Assembly (NCBI RefSeq): GCF_022682495.2
Contig: NC_071389.1
Location: 57,806,239-57,870,238, forward strand
DNA: 64,000 bases
Origin: Desmodus rotundus
Taxonomy: Eukaryota; Chordata; Mammalia; Chiroptera; Phyllostomidae
Reading direction: 5' to 3'
Below are positions 37,250-48,250 of this stretch, piece after piece. Position 1 is the stretch's first letter; each line of letters starts with the position of its first letter. Below the pieces are notes generated by a model. That model was given only the letters and a program-made list of their open reading frames with translations, was not told where the DNA came from and searched no databases. Position numbers and translations under genes: made by a program.

Positions 37250-37880
37250 TTGTATTCAGTTTACATACATCTTTATGGCTCCTCTGCCTGAGTCATCAGC
37301 ACACAGCCTGTTGTACTGTAGCTACCTTTTTCACCAGCTATTCAAAACACTTGTGTTGTCACAGATTCACTAGATAATTGGTCTTTCTGCCTTAATTGAT
37401 TTGAAATACATGTCACTTCAAAATTAAAGGACAATGGACTCAATTTTCTAATGACAGGAAAGTACAGTTTTCAAAGGTGTAGTTGATGGGGTTTTGACTA
37501 AACTAATGAGCTATTAAGGTCCTTTAAACAATACATTAGTGGCTAATGGTTTTAGGAACATCTGTTGATGACACTGAAGTTGATCAATTTTAGGTACAAC
37601 TTTACTGTTGGGGAATTCAACACCAAATCACTCAGAAATTTAAATGAGGTTAATGTTTGCATGTCTGCCCTTTTTATAGAGCAGAGCTTCTGATTTTTCC
37701 TTGTCAGCCTCTATGCCAGTAGTGCAAAATGGACAAGGGGAGAACAAAATGAGAAGGGAGTTAGTAATCTTTTATTTTCAACTGAAGCTCTGAATATGCA
37801 AATTGTAACACGAATGACAAGTTAATTTTGTAATGCTTTTCTGTAACTTTATAGACTATATAAAATTAACATTTTTATAA
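37250..37880. other. candidate conserved non-coding block
   Basis: Repeat-free, moderately complex sequence rich in developmental-factor-like words: CTTAATTGATTTGAAATACA (37392-37411), a GTTGATCAATTTTAGG stretch near 37579, and TATGCAAATTG near 37796 (octamer). No open frame of note. Conservation not tested. Confidence 0.3.
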
Positions 37881-37945
37881 TATAAACCTTTACCATGTAA
37901 ACAGGAAATTACAAAAATATTTTTCTTCCCAAATAAAGATACACA

Positions 37946-38026
37946 TTTTATATATATATATATATACATCTTTACATATATGTATATATATACATCTTTA
38001 TATATATATATATATCTTTATTTGTT
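37946..38026. repeat. TA microsatellite with a longer-order unit
   Basis: Three TA/TATATA tracts alternate with the word CATCTTTA or ATCTTTA, so the array has a period of roughly 25-30 bp on top of the dinucleotide. It is able to extrude as AT-rich cruciforms and is likely to be length-variable. Confidence 0.85.
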
Positions 38027-39010
38027 CTAATTGACACTAATTTTACCTCTGAATAGCCATCACGCAGTGCTGAAGAAGTTCAGCCTCACTCCATTTTAAT
38101 GTGCCAGTCCTCCATTGTAGGCAAGGAAGTTGGACCACATCCGATGCCAATGTTCTGAGGCTCAGTGTCTTCAGTTCTAACATAGGTAACAAGAAATTAC
38201 CAGAGCGACTGTGCTATAACTATGTCATGGTGCCAAAGAAGATGATGTCTGTGAAACACTCAGCACATTGCCAAGTGCAGTGCGATGAAATTTAGCTGTT
38301 TGGCAGCTATGTATATATTCATCAGGATCATTTCTTCTTAGAAAATACTGACAGAGATCATTATAAAACAAAATAAATGAAAAACACAAAGCACATCACA
38401 GAAGTCTATCTTATACTAATTGTTTTAGTTCCTTGTGGATATTTATACAGTGTCTTTATACAACACCTATAATGTTAAAATAATAATATTACTTCAATGT
38501 AGTAAATGGAAAAAGAGTCATGATAGAACCAGAAACAAACACCAGAAAACTGGCTGTGTGTGCACATGATTGATGTGTGTGTGTGAAGTGTGAATGGGAT
38601 ATTCTTGTAGGAATTCCCAGCTTAAAGTTAAAAATAATGTAAGGATCCAAACTGGAGCTCAGGCATGGAAGCAATATTTGAAGTATGTAGAGAAAGAAGA
38701 GGTTTTTTTGTTTGTTTGTTTGTTTGTTTTTCTTGGTTTTGCTATTTTGAGGTTGTGGGCTTGGTGAATATCCACAAAATAGATTGCAGAAGGACAGAAG
38801 GAAAGAGTAAGTAGGTAATGAGTAGTCACAAATGTAGGTGGAAACATAGAAAATAAAAAGAGATGGAGATAGATTACATCAAGTGTCAAAGGCATTCTAG
38901 GTGTCACATGTGATTGAAAAACAAACAAAAAACTGGATTTTGGTTGAGTTGCTAGGGGAGCAGAGAATTCTTTCCTTCAGTGGTATAAGCTCTAAGCTGA
39001 TGAACAGATT
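38027..39010. other. unique sequence with a short (GTTT)n
   Basis: A GTTT tetranucleotide run lies at about 38709-38731. No other feature recognised. Confidence 0.45.
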
Positions 39011-39225
39011 TCTGTGGGGTTTTTTTAAAGATTTTATTTATTTATTTTTAGAGAGAGGGGGAGGGAGGGAAGAAGAAAGGGAGAGAAACATCAGTGTGTG
39101 GTTGCTTCTTGTGTGCACTGAACCGGGGACCTGGCCCACAGCCCCAGCCCTGACTGGGAATCGAACTGGTGACCCTTTGGTTCGCAAGCCAGTAGTAGTC
39201 AATCCACTGAGCCTTGCCAGCCAGA
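39011..39225 (-). mobile_element. VES-type tRNA-derived bat SINE, well preserved
   Basis: On the plus strand: TTTTAAAGATTTTATTTATT tail, AGAGAGAGGGGGAGGGAGGG, GGGAATCGAACTGGTGACCC (39157-39176; inverted B-box, AGTTCGATTCC in sense), and a head ending CCAGCCAGAGCT. Target duplication of about 20 bp: GCTCTAAGCTGATGAACAGA (38989-39008) and GCTCTAAGCTGACAAACAGG (39226-39245). It has the most intact pol III B-box among the five copies. Confidence 0.94.
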
Positions 39226-39349
39226 GCTCTAAGCTGACAAACAGGTTTTATTTTATCAGAAACATTGATTGAGCCTCTCCTAATGTTAAGCTAATAATAT
39301 AGTAATAGTAATGAGATGATAGGAATAGCTTAACTGATCTTCAGAGATA

Positions 39350-40325
39350 ATGCTTTCTGGATCAGTGGGGTGAAAGCAGAAGTTTTGGGTCTTTATTCTC
39401 TTTCAGAAATTCGAATCTCATAAAGTAGAGTCCATGTACAGCCTTCTATGAAGCTATTCCATTAGAAAGAGAAGGTTGGGATTTAATGGACATTTTTACA
39501 TCCCAATGCCCATCATACAAGGAAGAAGCTTCTTCCAGTAAGACTATATAACCCAGCTTTTCACATGCTGCTCTGCTTGAGGCTACACCAGGATACATGC
39601 TCATTTCCAGAAAGAAGCCCTAACTACAGAAAGCAAGACAATGCTTTTCAGTTTTTGCTAAATTTGGTAGATTAAATGACCACTGGGCAGGCTCCCTGGA
39701 GAAGATATTATGGAAATTAGAATGCCCTTTAAAAATCAGATAAATCCTTACTAGAGCTGTGTTCCATCCTCTGTGTCATTTTGCTTCAATATGCAAAAAA
39801 AAAAAAATGCTTATGGGTAATGTTCCTTGCCCTGGGAATATCCACAGCAATGAATGGCTTTTAGAGTTGATTAAATGCTAAAGTGAAGCTTTTTGATAAC
39901 CATGAGAACTGACTATTGTAAGTGTACTCCAGTGTCATGAATATTACTGCTAATACAGGATAAGATTTTTAAAAGGGCATAATAAAGTGTAATGAAGAAT
40001 AGATCACTTCCTTCCCTTTTGAGGTTTGGAAAGAGCTATCATCTTTTCCTTTGGTTTTTACAATGATGGCAAAAGGGAAGTCCTTCTAAAGTGAGTGACT
40101 TGGCCAGGGAGGTTACATAATGAGATTAATAGCTTAAAAGAAATGGACTGTGCAATAGACCATGATGAGATTAAAGATATTTTAATATCAAAAAGGGCTC
40201 TGTGGCTGTCTGGGGTGAATACAATTGAATATTTGAGGGCTGAGATTGACAGAAAGTTTTGTTGATTAATAATGGTAGGTACATCTTCTGAATACTGTTT
40301 AGCTTGAAAGATTGTAAGAACAGCA
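39350..40325. other. unique sequence, conserved-looking in part
   Basis: There is no repeat over nearly 1 kb except an A-run near 39796. The less AT-rich part at 39360-39700 and words such as AATATGCAAAA (39789-39799) hint at regulatory sequence. Evidence is compositional only. Confidence 0.25.
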
Positions 40326-40825
40326 CTTTATAATATTACAGTGTATTAAGGTAAAAAATGGAATAACTATAAGAAGAAGTTACTACACTGAAGTGAACTA
40401 TTATACTTTGAGACAATGTATCAAATACTATTTCTGATATTTGGCTATTTAAAAACAAATGCATTTATTAAAAAGTGAATTCTACATGTTTGAACAAATG
40501 CGTATTAAAAGGATAGTAGATTCTTAATTGTCATTAGTTCTTTTTTTTCTTTTAAATTTTGGGACTAAGGTATTATATAACCTAAATTAAATTATGTATT
40601 TTTCACTTTCCTCCTATTGATAAGATAAACAGCTTGTGTCATATTTATGTTAATAACACTAATAATCATTATCTATATTTATTGAATATTAAACATTGTA
40701 TTAGTATTTTAATGGTGCAATTTCATTAAAATCTTGCAACAATGCAATAATATTTATTAGTAATAAGTACAAGAACTAAGATTGAAACCCATGTCACTAA
40801 AACTTCTAGGTCCAGGAAATAATTA
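40326..40825. other. AT-rich unique sequence
   Basis: Nothing recognised. Confidence 0.45.
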
Positions 40826-41399
40826 TATGAGAGGGAACCCCAAAACTCCCAGGATTTATTTATAAAAACTTGTGTATTTATTCTTACATGTTTAAACTTT
40901 AGATACCTTCAAAGTATTTTCCATTTGATACAATACAGTTATGGAGATTTTTTTCCACTGCTCAAAATAGTTTTTGAACTCATGGCTCTCGATGCCTTTT
41001 AGTGCTTCTGCCATTTTTTATTTCACCTCTTCCACATTGGCAAAATGTTTCCCTTTGAGGACATTTTTCATATGAGGAAACAGAAAAAAGTTGCCCAAGG
41101 CTAGATCAGGCAAATAGGGAGGGTGGGACATGGGGATCATGGCATTTTTGGTCAAAAACTGCTAAACACTAAGCATAGTGTGGGTAGGTATGCTCATAAA
41201 TCACCCATCATGAAATGGGCAAATGTGTTGAATCTTCAAAAAAAATTCACTGAAGCCAACCTCAGCCTCTCACAACAGCACCAGTTGGTACACTGGTACA
41301 CATAGATTCCTAGAACATTCACCTCTTGAGAAAAGCCTGCACTACAAGAGGCCTGCCCTCCAGAAGATAATTACTTGTTTTGGGGAGGTCCCTCTCATA
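40826..41399 (-). mobile_element. second mariner element, internally deleted
   Basis: The plus-strand ends read TATGAGAGGGAACCCCAAAA (40826-40845) and, inverted, TATGAGAGGGACCTCCCCAA (from 41399), giving terminal inverted repeats bounded by TA. The body is about 570 bp. On the minus strand it encodes broken mariner transposase C-terminal sequence around 40890-41110, with the LKGKHFANVEEVK-type helix and an FEQWKKNLHNCI-type tail. Upstream parts are deleted or shifted. The terminal repeats differ from the copy at 30 kb, so it is another mariner lineage. Confidence 0.88.
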
Positions 41400-42439
41400 A
41401 GTTCCCAAAGGACTGGTAATGTAAAAAGGAGAAGGTACTTATTTCTAAAATTCTGAAGTAGTACTTAAATTTTTTGTAATGCATTGTACATTTCCCCTAT
41501 TTAATAATAACACCCTTTCTTAGTGGCAGTCACATTCTCATTTCCTATACTATTGAAAGTGACCAAAGTAGTCAGATCTGCCTGCCCACCACCTAAGAGG
41601 AAGTTAGTCAAGGAGTTCTCTCTTCTAGAATTTTGGAAATTGACCTAGACAAAATAGGACAAGCAAATACATGCTGAAGTATCCATTATGGTGCAGCAGC
41701 AGCAGTTTTGGGGGAGGCCCAATTTCCTTCAGGATACTTATTGAACTTCAGCCCCTGAGTCTTCCCACCTTCCGTTCATCCCCAACACTTGTCTCCCAAG
41801 TTGCCGTCAATATTTTTAGAGTCCTAAATATTCTTTCATTAAATTCCCTTTTGCTAAAATGAGTTAATCAAAATAATCTCATACCAAGGTAAATATAAAT
41901 GCATGATTACTGTAGATAAAGCTCTTGATAATATTGTTTTATTTTCCCTGTTTTGAAAAGATGGACAGCAAGAGCTATTTTGACACTAACAATGATATTG
42001 AAAATACTAATCTATAGCAATTGAAGGCTCATTTAGATATCTCAATCTCATGAGAATCCTTAGAGGCCCCACCACCCAAGACTGAAAATTTCAGGGAACT
42101 GGAAGCCTTCACAGACAAGGGGTGAGAAAAAAATTGGCGAAGAATAGGTAAGGTGGGAGAGTATTCATAAAATAATAATAATAACAATAAAACCTTGTCT
42201 CTGGGAACACAAGTCATGCAGAGCATTGAGATTGGTATTTGAGAGTCAGAGGAATGAGCAAACTCAATGATGACTAAGGAAGCTGGATCATTACAGGGTG
42301 GACATAGAGGTGTAGGTGTGGCCTGTTTTTGTAAAGGTCACTACAAAAAATAGCCTCTGCTACAAATAATTTAGAAAACAGTAACAGAAAAGGAGCCCAA
42401 CACGTAACTGCAGCTTTTAAAGAATCAGCAAATCAACAA
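41400..42439. other. unique sequence
   Basis: No gene or repeat recognised. A short (ATA)n/(ATAAT)-like patch lies near 42168-42190. Confidence 0.45.
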
Positions 42440-43425
42440 TTTCCAAATCTTTGATTCAAGCTCTAATTTCTCCATTTTCAGAACCCCAAATTATTACCTG
42501 GATGCAACTACATCCATGTTAGACATACTGGATGTGTTAGAAGCACTTTGTCCAAGGGAGACTTCATGTACATTCTGTTATGCTCACCACCAATCTCCTT
42601 TCCCAAATTCTCCCTGGTCTCAATAAAAATAACTCTCATCTGCATGGTTGCTTTCAAAATACTTTCAGTTCCCCCCTCTTTATTAATACCAGCAAGCTCT
42701 GTTGACTTTGGCATCTGTGATATATCTTGATGCTTCTACTTCTCTCTGAATATGTATATCCCAGATCATCTCTTTTCCTCAACTGCAGTGTTGAACTGAA
42801 CTGAACTTTACTCTTGCGCTATCTAATCCATTCCCACACAACAGTAACAGGGATTTGGTTTTTGTAATGTAAATCAGGTCATGTCTGTCCCCTGTTTAAA
42901 ATCCTCTATATCTTTTTATTCTACCTGGAATAAAACACAACCTTCTCAAAACGTTTAAGAAGCCCTTCGCTGGCCTCCCTGTACCTTGCCAATTTCACCA
43001 CATGCTACTCTTTGTTTTTTCTACTGTGCTTTTGCCAAATTGACTGTTCTTTGGTTCATGGAAAGTGCCAAGTTAATTCCCTTTTTTAGGACTTTTCTTG
43101 CACTTAAAAAAAAAAATCTATCAATGGAATTTTATGTGAGTGTGACTAACAGCTTATCTTCAAAAAATCATGTCCTCAGTGAAGTCCACCCTGGGTCTTC
43201 TGGTAGCTGCTCAGCAGCATTTCAACCCATTATTTCCATAACACATATCCCTACATGACACTGGGGCTATTTATTTTTGTTCTTCTCCAAGTATTCTTTC
43301 AGTATAGCAGCGTGATTAGAAAGCCCGGTTCATCCTGTTTGTCATTGTATCCCAGCATCCAGTATATTTTCCGACACATGGCTAGGATGCAGTGAATATC
43401 TGTCTAGTAAATAAACAAATGAAGA
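42440..43425 (+). mobile_element. LINE-2 fragment, ORF2 end and 3'UTR
   Basis: Diverged plus-strand L2, with AAAATCCTCTATATCTTTTT and TACCTGGAATAAAACACAAC near 42898-42940, CTGGCCTCCCTGTACCTTGC, and GTCCTCAGTGAAGTCCACCC (43171-43190). The terminal part has TCCCAGCATCCAGTATATTT and a GTAAATAAACAAATGAAG-type end. No frame survives. Confidence 0.75.
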
Positions 43426-43668
43426 AAGGGAAAGAATAAAAACAACTAATATTATTAAGTAATACCAATTTTAAGCAGCTAAATAACTGGGTGACAAAGT
43501 ACAAGTCAATACCTACACTCAGAATATTGTCGGCGATCAACTGCGATACAGAGGGCTGTGATTAATAATGTAACAATTAACATTTAGTATGTTCATCCAA
43601 AACTTTATGAAAGTTTCCTAGTAATCAAAAAACACTTTTTGCAGATGCGAATAAACCCTAGGAAGTGG
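43426..43668. other. unique sequence beside the palindrome
   Basis: Nothing recognised. CpG-bearing words (TCGGCGATCAACTGCGATAC, 43531-43550) set it apart from its surroundings. Confidence 0.45.
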
Positions 43669-43680
43669 GGCGTGGTATTT

Positions 43681-43730
43681 CTTGCTTCTGCTAAATGGGT
43701 AACTTAAGTTACCCATTTAGCAGAAGCAAG
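43681..43730. repeat. perfect 50-bp palindrome without spacer
   Basis: The left arm of 25 bp starts CTTGCTTCTGCTAAATGGGT. The right arm starts AAGTTACCCATTTAGCAGAA and is its exact reverse complement, meeting at a central AACTTAAGTT. Checked base by base, there is no mismatch and no loop. One mismatched step outside, a 4-bp ATAC/GTAT pairing resumes. It does not match the ends of any repeat family I recognise. It could form a cruciform or hairpin. Confidence 0.97.
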
Positions 43731-44030
43731 TGATACTCTCCCATTCTTGTTACACAGAGAGAAATGACTTCCTCAGATAAGCCCCTTCTTACTTGTGACG
43801 GGCAGGCGTGGTATTTCACAGGGAGTTGACGGTTTTGGACTGGCCAGTGTTTGGTTTTGGGCTTTCCTGACAGACAATTTTGTAGGCTGATTCCCAGCAG
43901 CGTGAAGAAGCCAACGGAAAGCCAACAGGTTTGCTCTCTGGCCCCCGACCCTGAAGGCATGTTTCTAGGGATTCCAAACAATAGCTCCAAAACTGATTAT
44001 AACTTTTCAAGCTTCTGAAACGGATACAGG
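43731..44030. other. GC-richer unique sequence
   Basis: Minus-strand frames at 43709-43990 (93 codons) and 43816-44010 overlap in different phases and encode nothing recognisable. A 13-bp word GGCGTGGTATTTC occurs at 43669-43681 and again at 43805-43817. Confidence 0.4.
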
Positions 44031-44600
44031 AGGCCGTGTTACTGCTTAACGCAGATGTTAGGTCTTATATTTACTATTGGTACTTTATTTAGCTTTTACT
44101 TTTTCCTTCTTTAGCTTTTTTTCTCTTTTCAATCAATTTTTTAATATCTTTTCTATTATATTAACTTCTTTTTAGCATTATGTCCTTTTACTCTCTTAGT
44201 AGTTGTTTTTCTATTTCTTTTTATTTGCTCTATATGTTTCACTATCTGAAACTACTTAGTTTGCTGTGTCTCGTCTTGGTAACATATTTTTCCTTTTGTC
44301 TTTTCTTTCTTATGTCTTAGAATTACATGTAATTTTTACCTAATTATATTCCTAAAACTCTTACCAATTTAAGTCCTACAGTGTTTAGTTTTATTTTCAG
44401 TTGTTTTATAGTCTCTCATTTTAACTGTTTTATCTCATATAATAATGTATACTACTTTTGCTTTTTTAAATATTTTACATTTAAGAGGTATTTAGTCAGT
44501 TTTTTAATCCTGTACTCACGTATTTTAATCTGATTTATTTTTATTTCTTTTAATTACTCAAATATATTTAAATATGAGAAGCTCTGAATACGCTATTCAG
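44031..44600. other. T-rich low-complexity block
   Basis: Strong T bias on the plus strand over about 550 bp, with irregular CTTTT/TTTCT words. It could be a decayed inverted L1 but no phrase is clear enough to say so. Confidence 0.45.
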
Positions 44601-45385
44601 TTAAGAAGATTGCCTGCTCTGGGCAAAGTCATTTAGCCGTTTTTTTTCCCTTCACTTAACCTTTAGTGGGCTCGCCTAGACCCCATGACACCATATATCT
44701 ATTAACAAAATGGAATATCTGATTCTAAGTCATTAGGCTGGATAATAATAAGCCAGAATTTTGCAAAGTACATTGCCAGTGTTGACACAGATGATTTAGA
44801 ATAAAGTGATGGAGTCCCATTGCAAACAAGTTATTTTTCCTCAGAATTAGTGAAGACTGGGCACAGAGGGATTCGTGGTTAACAATGCAATTTCCTGGAC
44901 ATCGCCTGTAAGACTCCGTCAGAATATTTGGACTGTGGGCCTGGAGCTTTCCTTTAATGAGCTAGCCTGGGTGATTTTTAAGCACACTTAATTTTGACAA
45001 CCAGTGTCTTAAATTATTCAGCCTCTTTATGTAAAAGTAACTATGAAATCTATAATTTCTATCCCAAATAACCATTGAATTCTGAGAACAATAAAAAATA
45101 TATTTGGAAAGTAACTTTCCAGATTGCATTTTACTACTGAACAATTAACCAATTCTTTTAAGGTTCACTAACACTTGAAAATAAGGCAGGAAAGAGAGGC
45201 TTTAGGTATTGTCCTGGATCCTGCTTTATCCAAAACTGTATCTAAAGTCACTGTTACCTAATGGCTTCACTTCAGTTCTAGAAAGTGTCGGGTCCCTTGG
45301 TAATTTCTCCGTAGATCTGCAGTTACGCATAACATGATCAACATCACTATTGTCAAGTTAAACTTGAATTACAAGGATGTACTTG
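44601..45385. other. unique sequence
   Basis: No gene or repeat recognised. Confidence 0.4.
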
Positions 45386-45515
45386 TTCATACATCATCCC
45401 CTGTAGGCTGCTCAGTGGAACTGTTTATGTCTCTGTTTTTATAGTCTGTATTTGTAACAGTCCCTAGTACTGAGTAGATGCTCAAAAACTTTTTTTGAAT
45501 GAATAAATAATTATT
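45386..45515 (+). mobile_element. LINE-2 3' terminus fragment
   Basis: Ends in the L2 3' signature: CTAGTACTGAGTAGATGCTC (45464-45483), then AAAAACTTTTTTTGAATGAATAAATAA. It is short and old. Confidence 0.65.
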
Positions 45516-45779
45516 TGAACAGAAATTTGTTTCTGCAGATCTTGACTTGGGTGTACAATATGATGGAAATATATGCATTTAAAAACATTTTTATTCCAAT
45601 TGTAAAAGCTATTTAAAGATACAGCCTCAAATTGATACCCCTCTTCCCTTTATATTATCATGAGGTTGGTAAAATAATTAATTCTGGAGAATCAATAACA
45701 GTATCAGAAATGGAAATATGGAATGGCAATATATAAGTCAATCTGGATGGAGAGTTTTCTAGTGGACAATTCTTATTTA
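45516..45779. other. AT-rich spacer
   Basis: Nothing recognised. Confidence 0.4.
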
Positions 45780-46205
45780 TGGTAGTTTAAATTATTGTTC
45801 AAAAAAGCATCCACACTTCTCTGTAGGTAGAACATATCACCCTACCCCAGGGATGCTGGGGTTGAATATGTTTGAGTCAACATAACATACATGGAAACCT
45901 TAAATATTCATATGCACTTTTGTTTATACTTGTGCTCCAGTGATTTACTTTGAACATAATATGCCTGAGTTAGGTGTGGCACCTTTTGCTCAGGTTGCAG
46001 AACAAGTAAAAATGCAAGAGTTGATCTGAACCACAGCCTGCACCCAAGTCTAGCCAATACCCAGCTGAAGCAGAGCAGCTCAGACAAGCACCATGTAAAT
46101 CAGCTGTCAGTCACCCTATAGACTCATGTCTATGAGAATATATTCTCATTGCAAGAACTGAGTTCAAGGGTAATTTTGTAGCAGTATGTTGTAGCAATAG
46201 TTTTT
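45780..46205 (+). mobile_element. MLT1-like ERVL-MaLR LTR, old
   Basis: Plus-strand LTR texture: CCAGGGATGCTGGGGTTGAA-type 5' part; GTCTAGCCAATACCCAGCTG (46049-46068) and ATGTAAATCAGCTGTCAGTC in the middle; and, near the end, GTAGCAGTATGTTGTAGCAATAG-like sequence, which parallels the MLT1 terminal 'gttatgcagcaatag'. It is diverged; the limits are approximate. Confidence 0.6.
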
Positions 46206-46610
46206 TGTTTTGTTTTGTTTTCATATAATTCCTCTAGGGCAAATTGACCAAATACAAAAATAAATATTTTGATATATATATTTAGAATTATGAAATAATT
46301 GTTGCAAAATATCAATCTGTTTTCTAATTTAAGTACAAGGAATTTTCAACCATGGACAATAATCCAGGTTTCTTCTATAATATTCACTTTTAAAATCTGT
46401 TTATTATAACTTTGTTAACTAGAGGAATTATTAATTGGGTAATGGGGTAGAAAATTGGTTGAACATCACCAATAAATGCTACTTAAATTTTAGCTTTTCT
46501 TTGTATATTAATCCAGATTTCTACACTTAGCGAAGTTCATTTTTCTGAACAAATCCTTCCTACAAGGAACTTTCTTTTATTGAAAATATTATAGCACGTT
46601 TTAAAAGTAC

Positions 46611-47144
46611 CTTATTATAGGAGACCATTCTGCATGGCACGGACCCAACTCCCACTCGGAAAAGCCAGTGGGGAGTGGGGTCTGGCACACAGGACGCACG
46701 CCCATGGATAGGTTCTCCTGTGGGGAATCAGGCCTGCATTGTACCTAGGCTGCTATGAGTTTTGGTTTTGCTAAAACTCCCTTACCCTGAATTGAGGCAG
46801 CAAAGGTTTACTGCATATCTTTAAAGTAACTTCCTAAAATCTATGCTAAACCTTCCAAGGATGAGTGTAACCAGTTCAACCACTTTTCCCTTTATGTTTG
46901 CAAATATCCTTCCTTTTTGATGTAATTAGCAGCATCCTCTCCTTTGTTGTCTGTAAAAGGTAACCACCCAAAATGACCCTGTGCATAATAAAGGAGGACC
47001 ATCCTCAAGGTAATGTGCTCAGAAAAGCACTAAAAGCCTGTCAAGGCAAAGGTTGGGGTGCTCTCCCCTTGAGAGAGTGGCCGTGCTGTCCTTTCTCCTC
47101 CACAGGACCCCACAACACACGGACCCCGCAGACTGCGATCTGCA
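46611..47144 (+). mobile_element. ERV-type LTR, copy B
   Basis: Plus-strand copy of the repeat at 31590-32145. Matching runs include CCTAGGCTGCTATGAGTTTT (46745-46764) and GAGTGTAACCAGTTCAACCA (46864-46883). The expected TG start reads CA here (about 46626), and the AATAAA seen in copy A reads ACTAAA near 47027, so this copy is more decayed. The last about 45 bp diverge from copy A. No internal viral sequence lies next to it, so it is probably a solo LTR. Confidence 0.7.
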
Positions 47145-47989
47145 TCACCTTATGTTTAACATTTAATTATATGCCCTTTTTATTATCTTCTAGAGTTTCG
47201 ATGGGTAAATTTTAGTTCTCTAACAATATTGTCAAATTTTGAGGTCACTTTCTGATTTCATTATGTCTTTTCATAGTGTCTAAAATAATCTTCAACACAA
47301 AGTAGTCATTTCATAAACAGAGTGACCATATACCATAATTTTTCCGAGACCATCTCTTTTATATATTTTGTTCCAGAATGTTATTAATAAATCTATTCAT
47401 TGTTAAATTGTACCAATGTGGACAATGATTTATCTGGTCAACCTATTAATAAATAACTGCTGAATGACAAAATTGCTCCTTAGATTAAGTTATGTGTGTA
47501 ATATCTACCATTAAAACAGAATTAAATTTGTAGACGTAAGACAAGTGTTAATGTAAATGTACCATCTTTGTATGAATTCTTAAATTGGGCTGAGTAACTA
47601 AAGAAAAGTGATGGTTAAGTACCTATTTGCCTTCTGTCTTTTAAAGGACGGTGTCTGATCTGATATTCATGCCTGTATGTTCTCATAATGTGATATACTG
47701 GTGTTCTAAATCTTTGTAAAACAGGAATTCATGGCATATTTTGATTCTATTTATACTTTATTCATATTTCAAAGGCATCAGCCCAAAGTAGACTGAGTTC
47801 AGAAAAGTACACAAAGTAAAGTGCGTGTAGTTAAGCATTTATCAATGCCTTGGGAGTCAAACAAGTCAATTTGAAGTGCTGTAAGCAGAGCCCTATTAAA
47901 ATTGAAAGAAAATCACACAATAAAACCTAAACTTCTGATTTTCCTTTTCTAGAGTTTATATCACTTATGTGTATAAATGGGATATGAGG
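47145..47989. other. AT-rich unique sequence
   Basis: Nothing recognised. Confidence 0.4.
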
Positions 47990-48250
47990 TACAGCAAGCA
48001 TGGACTTTAGAGTCATAAAGAACTGAGTTTAAAAGCCACTTTTGCTAGTTACTATTAGATGACCTTGAAAATCTCTGATAATGTCATTTTATTAAGAAAA
48101 TGGAGAAGGGCATGTCCTATTGTACATAGTTAACAGAAATATATATATATTTACATTATATATATATATGATGCATATATATACATATACATATGATGTA
48201 AAACAGAGTGCTTGGCATGAGTAATCATTCGAAATGTTATTATTGATATG
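47990..48250 (+). mobile_element. MIR SINE with internal TA microsatellite
   Basis: MIR-like order: AGCATGGACTTTAGAGTCAT (47998-48017), ACTGAGTTTAAAAGCCACTT, GATGACCTTGAAAATCTCTG, then AACAGAGTGCTTGGCATGAG (48203-48222). An AT/TATATA tract at about 48138-48195 lies where the MIR has its variable linker and separates core from tail. Confidence 0.75.

Noticed and set aside
46611..47144. A provirus formed with the LTR at 31.6-32.1 kb
   Set aside because: The two LTRs are in opposite orientation, the interval between them holds unrelated SINEs, L1 and mariner, and no viral coding sequence is visible.
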